DNA of 25,298 nt from Candidatus Solincola jinzensis. GTDB lineage: Bacteria; Actinomycetota; Geothermincolia; Geothermincolales; RBG-13-55-18. Position 1 is the stretch's first letter. Every line of letters begins with the position of its first letter. A program made the translations under genes and the position numbers. Under the pieces are notes generated by a model. That model was not told where the DNA came from. It searched no databases and saw only the letters and a program-made list of their open reading frames with translations. The stretch is taken from NCBI GenBank assembly GCA_015711875.1, contig JACVJG010000003.1, positions 1 to 25,298 on the forward strand, in the 5' to 3' direction. Positions 23,548 through 25,298 of the stretch are shown one piece after another.

Positions 23548-24183
23548 TCAGCTGTCTTTCCCGGAGGCGTCCTTTTCACGCGCCCCTATATAGATGACCA
23601 CGACGCGGTGCGCCAGGGTCTCCGCGCCCAGCGCCAGCACCACGTAAAGCGGCCCCCTGAAGACCCACGGATTCGACGTCAAGCCGTAAACGAACAGGGC
23701 CAGCCCGAAAAAGAGCAGGCGAAGGGGCCGCGCCAGCAACCCCACGTTGCACGCGATACCCAGCCCTTCCGCCCGCGCCTTCACATACGATATCAACGAC
23801 GAGAGCACCATGTAGGCCGCCACCATAAAAGCGATGTCGTAGATCTCCCGGTCGGCGAAATAATACAGGGCACCGAGGGAGAAAAAGAAGTCCGCGGCGC
23901 GGTCGGCAGTGGAGTCATAAAAGGACCCGAAGGTGCTGACGCGTCCCGTCAGCTTGGCCACCTGGCCATCCCAGATGTCGAGCAGGCCGGCCAGTAACAG
24001 CAACCAGGCGCCCAACACGAAACGCCCCACGGCGAAGTAATAACCGGTAACGCCGGCCACGATCACCGAAAGGGAGGTGATTAGGTTGGGCGAGAGCGCG
24101 CGTCCCAGTGCCCATCCCAGGGGGTGAAAAACAGCGCTTGAAAACCTCCTCAGCCCCTCGTTGACGCTCCAGGTCCTCTGCAT
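23548..24183 (-). CDS. pgsA: CDP-alcohol phosphatidyltransferase, likely phosphatidylinositol-phosphate synthase
   Basis: 211-aa membrane enzyme with the CDP-alcohol phosphatidyltransferase motif DIWDGQVAK ... GSFYDSTAD: Asp69, Asp72, Gly73, Ala76, Gly86, Asp90 and Asp94 all at correct spacing. The usual Arg of the AR pair is Lys77. Several membrane helices fill the rest. The family joins CDP-diacylglycerol with an alcohol; operon context with pimA and an acyltransferase points to inositol-1-phosphate as acceptor, giving phosphatidylinositol-phosphate. Start ATG 24183 has GGAGG 5-6 nt upstream and a TATAAT 30 bp upstream, so this is the first gene of the lipid operon. A different acceptor such as glycerol phosphate cannot be excluded from sequence alone. 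Confidence 0.87.
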   Translation of the reverse strand: MQRTWSVNEGLRRFSSAVFHPLGWALGRALSPNLITSLSVIVAGVTGYYFAVGRFVLGAWLLLLAGLLDIWDGQVAKLTGRVSTFGSFYDSTADRAADFFFSLGALYYFADREIYDIAFMVAAYMVLSSLISYVKARAEGLGIACNVGLLARPLRLLFFGLALFVYGLTSNPWVFRGPLYVVLALGAETLAHRVVVIYIGAREKDASGKDS

Positions 24184-24212
24184 TTCGCCCTCCCTCGTGA
24201 AGTCGCCAGCAT

Positions 24213-24218
24213 ATTATA
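24213..24218 (-). promoter_or_regulatory. Probable -10 box of the lipid operon
   Basis: A perfect TATAAT on the minus strand, 30 bp before the pgsA start, predicting a leader of about 22-25 nt. The -35 region 17 bp upstream (CACGGT) is poor, so strength or activator need is unclear. Confidence 0.5.
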
Positions 24219-24619
24219 GCCGGTCATGAAAGACCACCGTGTCTCCCCTCCCTGGCAGCGCTCCAGTCAACCGCCCTGAACGTCTCTTCTTCATCAAATC
24301 AGCAGGGAGGGCCCTCTCGTCCTGCCGACCGTGGGCGGCAAAATCGGCATTCTGGCGTTTATCCTCCTGCCCCTGAAAGCGCTTGCAATGCCACGCGATC
24401 GGCCATGAATCCTTCCTCCCGCGCATGGCAGCGGACGGCAGGGGTTTTACAACCCCGACCCGCCGATCTTTGTTTATCCATCAAGCCTTATAAATAGCGC
24501 TTTCGGCCACCGCCCTGCCGGTTGTTCAGGGACATCGAGCGAGGCCAGGCATGAAGATGACCCCCTTACCCCGCCAATAAGCGGGGCCCGGCTCGCATGC
24601 CTCACACCACCCCCGGGCC
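24219..24619 (-). other. cupin-pgsA intergenic region with structured hairpins
   Basis: About 400 bp with no gene I can defend. Minus-strand structures: at 24569-24586 CCCCGC, 6-nt loop, GCGGGG, 34 nt after the cupin stop and without a T-run; and at 24432-24465 a 12-bp hairpin (CGGCGG, internal loop, GGGGTT, GUAA tetraloop, AACCCC, then CCG-t-CCG). After the second hairpin GGAGG precedes an ATG at 24406 opening a 15-codon frame that ends at 24359, too short to call a gene. A 70-codon frame at 24214-24426 is not protein-like. Confidence 0.4.
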
Positions 24620-24961
24620 TCAGGTGAGGGGGCCGTAGAAAACACTGATGATGGTGCAACTCTCATCGCCGGTGAGAAAGGGCCCGTGCGCGATCCCCGC
24701 CGGGAAGAAGGCAAAGTGGCCCGCACGGTATACCTCCTCCTCGCCGCCCTCCAGCCTTTGCCTCAGCTCGCCCTCCAGGATATAGGCGGCCTCGTCAGAT
24801 GATATGTGGGAGTGCCCCGGCATCTCGCAATGGGGCTCAAAATGGATGAGCATGATCTGCCCCCCGCCGCGCGGGTCCATGTAAAGAACCTTCATCTGCG
24901 CGCGGGGGAAGTCCGCCGGAACCCACTCCAGGTTGTCCTGGTGAACCACAAACCTGTCCAT
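24620..24961 (-). CDS. Single-domain cupin protein
   Basis: 113-aa cupin with both family motifs at exact spacing: motif 1 PGHSHISSDEAAYILEG (His50, His52, Glu57, Gly64) and motif 2 GHFAFFPAGIAH (Gly81, Pro87, Gly89, His92), so a divalent metal site is predicted. Small cupins act as dioxygenases, isomerases or ligand-binding proteins; none of these can be chosen here. The ATG at 24961 has AAAGGAGA at ideal spacing; ATG 24991 further upstream is less likely. It lies 145 bp after proS and 400 bp before the lipid operon, so it may be a single-gene unit. Confidence 0.85.
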   Translation of the reverse strand: MDRFVVHQDNLEWVPADFPRAQMKVLYMDPRGGGQIMLIHFEPHCEMPGHSHISSDEAAYILEGELRQRLEGGEEEVYRAGHFAFFPAGIAHGPFLTGDESCTIISVFYGPLT

Positions 24962-25106
24962 GTATCTCCTTTCCGCCCGGCTTGGCCGCATTTGATTCTC
25001 TGGGCCTCTGAACCGCCCGCTGGCTTAGGGCAAGACCTCCGCGCTTCTCATCTCTGCCGCGGCCGTTGCTTTCTATCCCTTGATTCACCCTTTTATATGT
25101 TCGTGC

Positions 25107-25298
25107 TCAATACCATGGACGGACACCGAGGTCTTCGAGTCGGGAGAGTAGTTCCTCCGCGGAAACGCGCGCCTTATACCCCGTCGCCCTGATCTGCAGC
25201 TCGATAAGCCCTTCGGAGTCGAATGTCTTGCCGATCACCGCGCGATAAGGTATGCCGATGAGGTCGGCATCGGCGAACTTCACCCCCGCGCTCTCCTC
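25107..25298 (-). CDS. proS: Prolyl-tRNA synthetase, C-terminal end (runs off the window)
   Basis: The last 63 codons of a class II synthetase, in frame to the window edge and ending with TGA at 25109-25107. AGVKFADADLIGIPYRAVIG is the typical end of the ProRS anticodon-binding domain, followed by a strand segment (EGLIELQIRATGYKARV) and a final helix (SAEELLSRLEDLG). The catalytic part is outside the window. Related synthetases such as ThrRS and GlyRS share this domain, but the ADADLIGIP form is that of ProRS. Confidence 0.85.
   Translation of the reverse strand, partial: EESAGVKFADADLIGIPYRAVIGKTFDSEGLIELQIRATGYKARVSAEELLSRLEDLGVRPWY

Noticed and set aside
24214..24426. 70-codon minus-strand frame between cupin and pgsA
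   Set aside because: Runs through the probable -10 box of the lipid operon and is not protein-like in composition.

Overview
The window is a dense, GC-rich stretch of bacterial chromosome in which every supported gene lies on the minus strand. I find no tRNA, rRNA, CRISPR array, transposase or phage gene. In transcription order (right to left) it reads: proS end, cupin, phosphatidylinositol/PIM lipid genes (pgsA, patA-like, pimA, an inositol-monophosphatase-family gene, a LysE-family exporter), lemA, htpX, pdxS, pdxT, yebC, ruvC, a possible 38-codon gene, ruvA, ruvB, queH, queA, tgt, yajC, secD, secF, rel, dtd, a metallo-beta-lactamase-fold hydrolase, hisS, aspS start.

The source is most likely an actinobacterium, probably a deep-branching, uncultured one. 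The backbone pgsA-acyltransferase-pimA ... pdxS-pdxT-yebC-ruvCAB ... yajC-secD-secF-rel ... glyoxalase-II-like-hisS ... aspS matches, from memory, the order around Rv2612c to Rv2572c in Mycobacterium tuberculosis. PimA and PgsA together point to phosphatidylinositol mannosides. Relative to that locus, lemA-htpX, a queuosine block (queH, queA, tgt), dtd and the exporter are extra. Assignment below phylum level is inference.

Transcription units suggested by spacing: (1) 24183 to 19941, five lipid and transport genes with gaps of 11 nt or less or overlaps, behind a perfect TATAAT at 24213-24218; (2) lemA-htpX; (3) pdxS-pdxT-yebC-ruvC with a strong promoter at 17687-17715, possibly running on to ruvAB; (4) queH-queA (ATGA overlap) and tgt; (5) yajC, secD-secF (TGATG overlap); (6) rel and dtd; (7) hydrolase-hisS (TGATG overlap), perhaps with aspS.

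Functionally the window is housekeeping: tRNA charging and proofreading (proS, hisS, aspS, dtd), tRNA modification (queH, queA, tgt), alarmone control (rel), the accessory Sec complex (yajC, secD, secF), Holliday-junction processing (ruvABC), pyridoxal phosphate synthesis (pdxST), membrane protein quality control (htpX, lemA) and inositol lipid synthesis. The less ordinary signals are the regulatory dyad at the pdxS promoter, a 19-bp inverted repeat before lemA, a candidate phosphatidylinositol-phosphate phosphatase inside the lipid operon, opposite-charge tails on YajC and SecF, and a possible Cys-rich 38-residue protein after ruvC.
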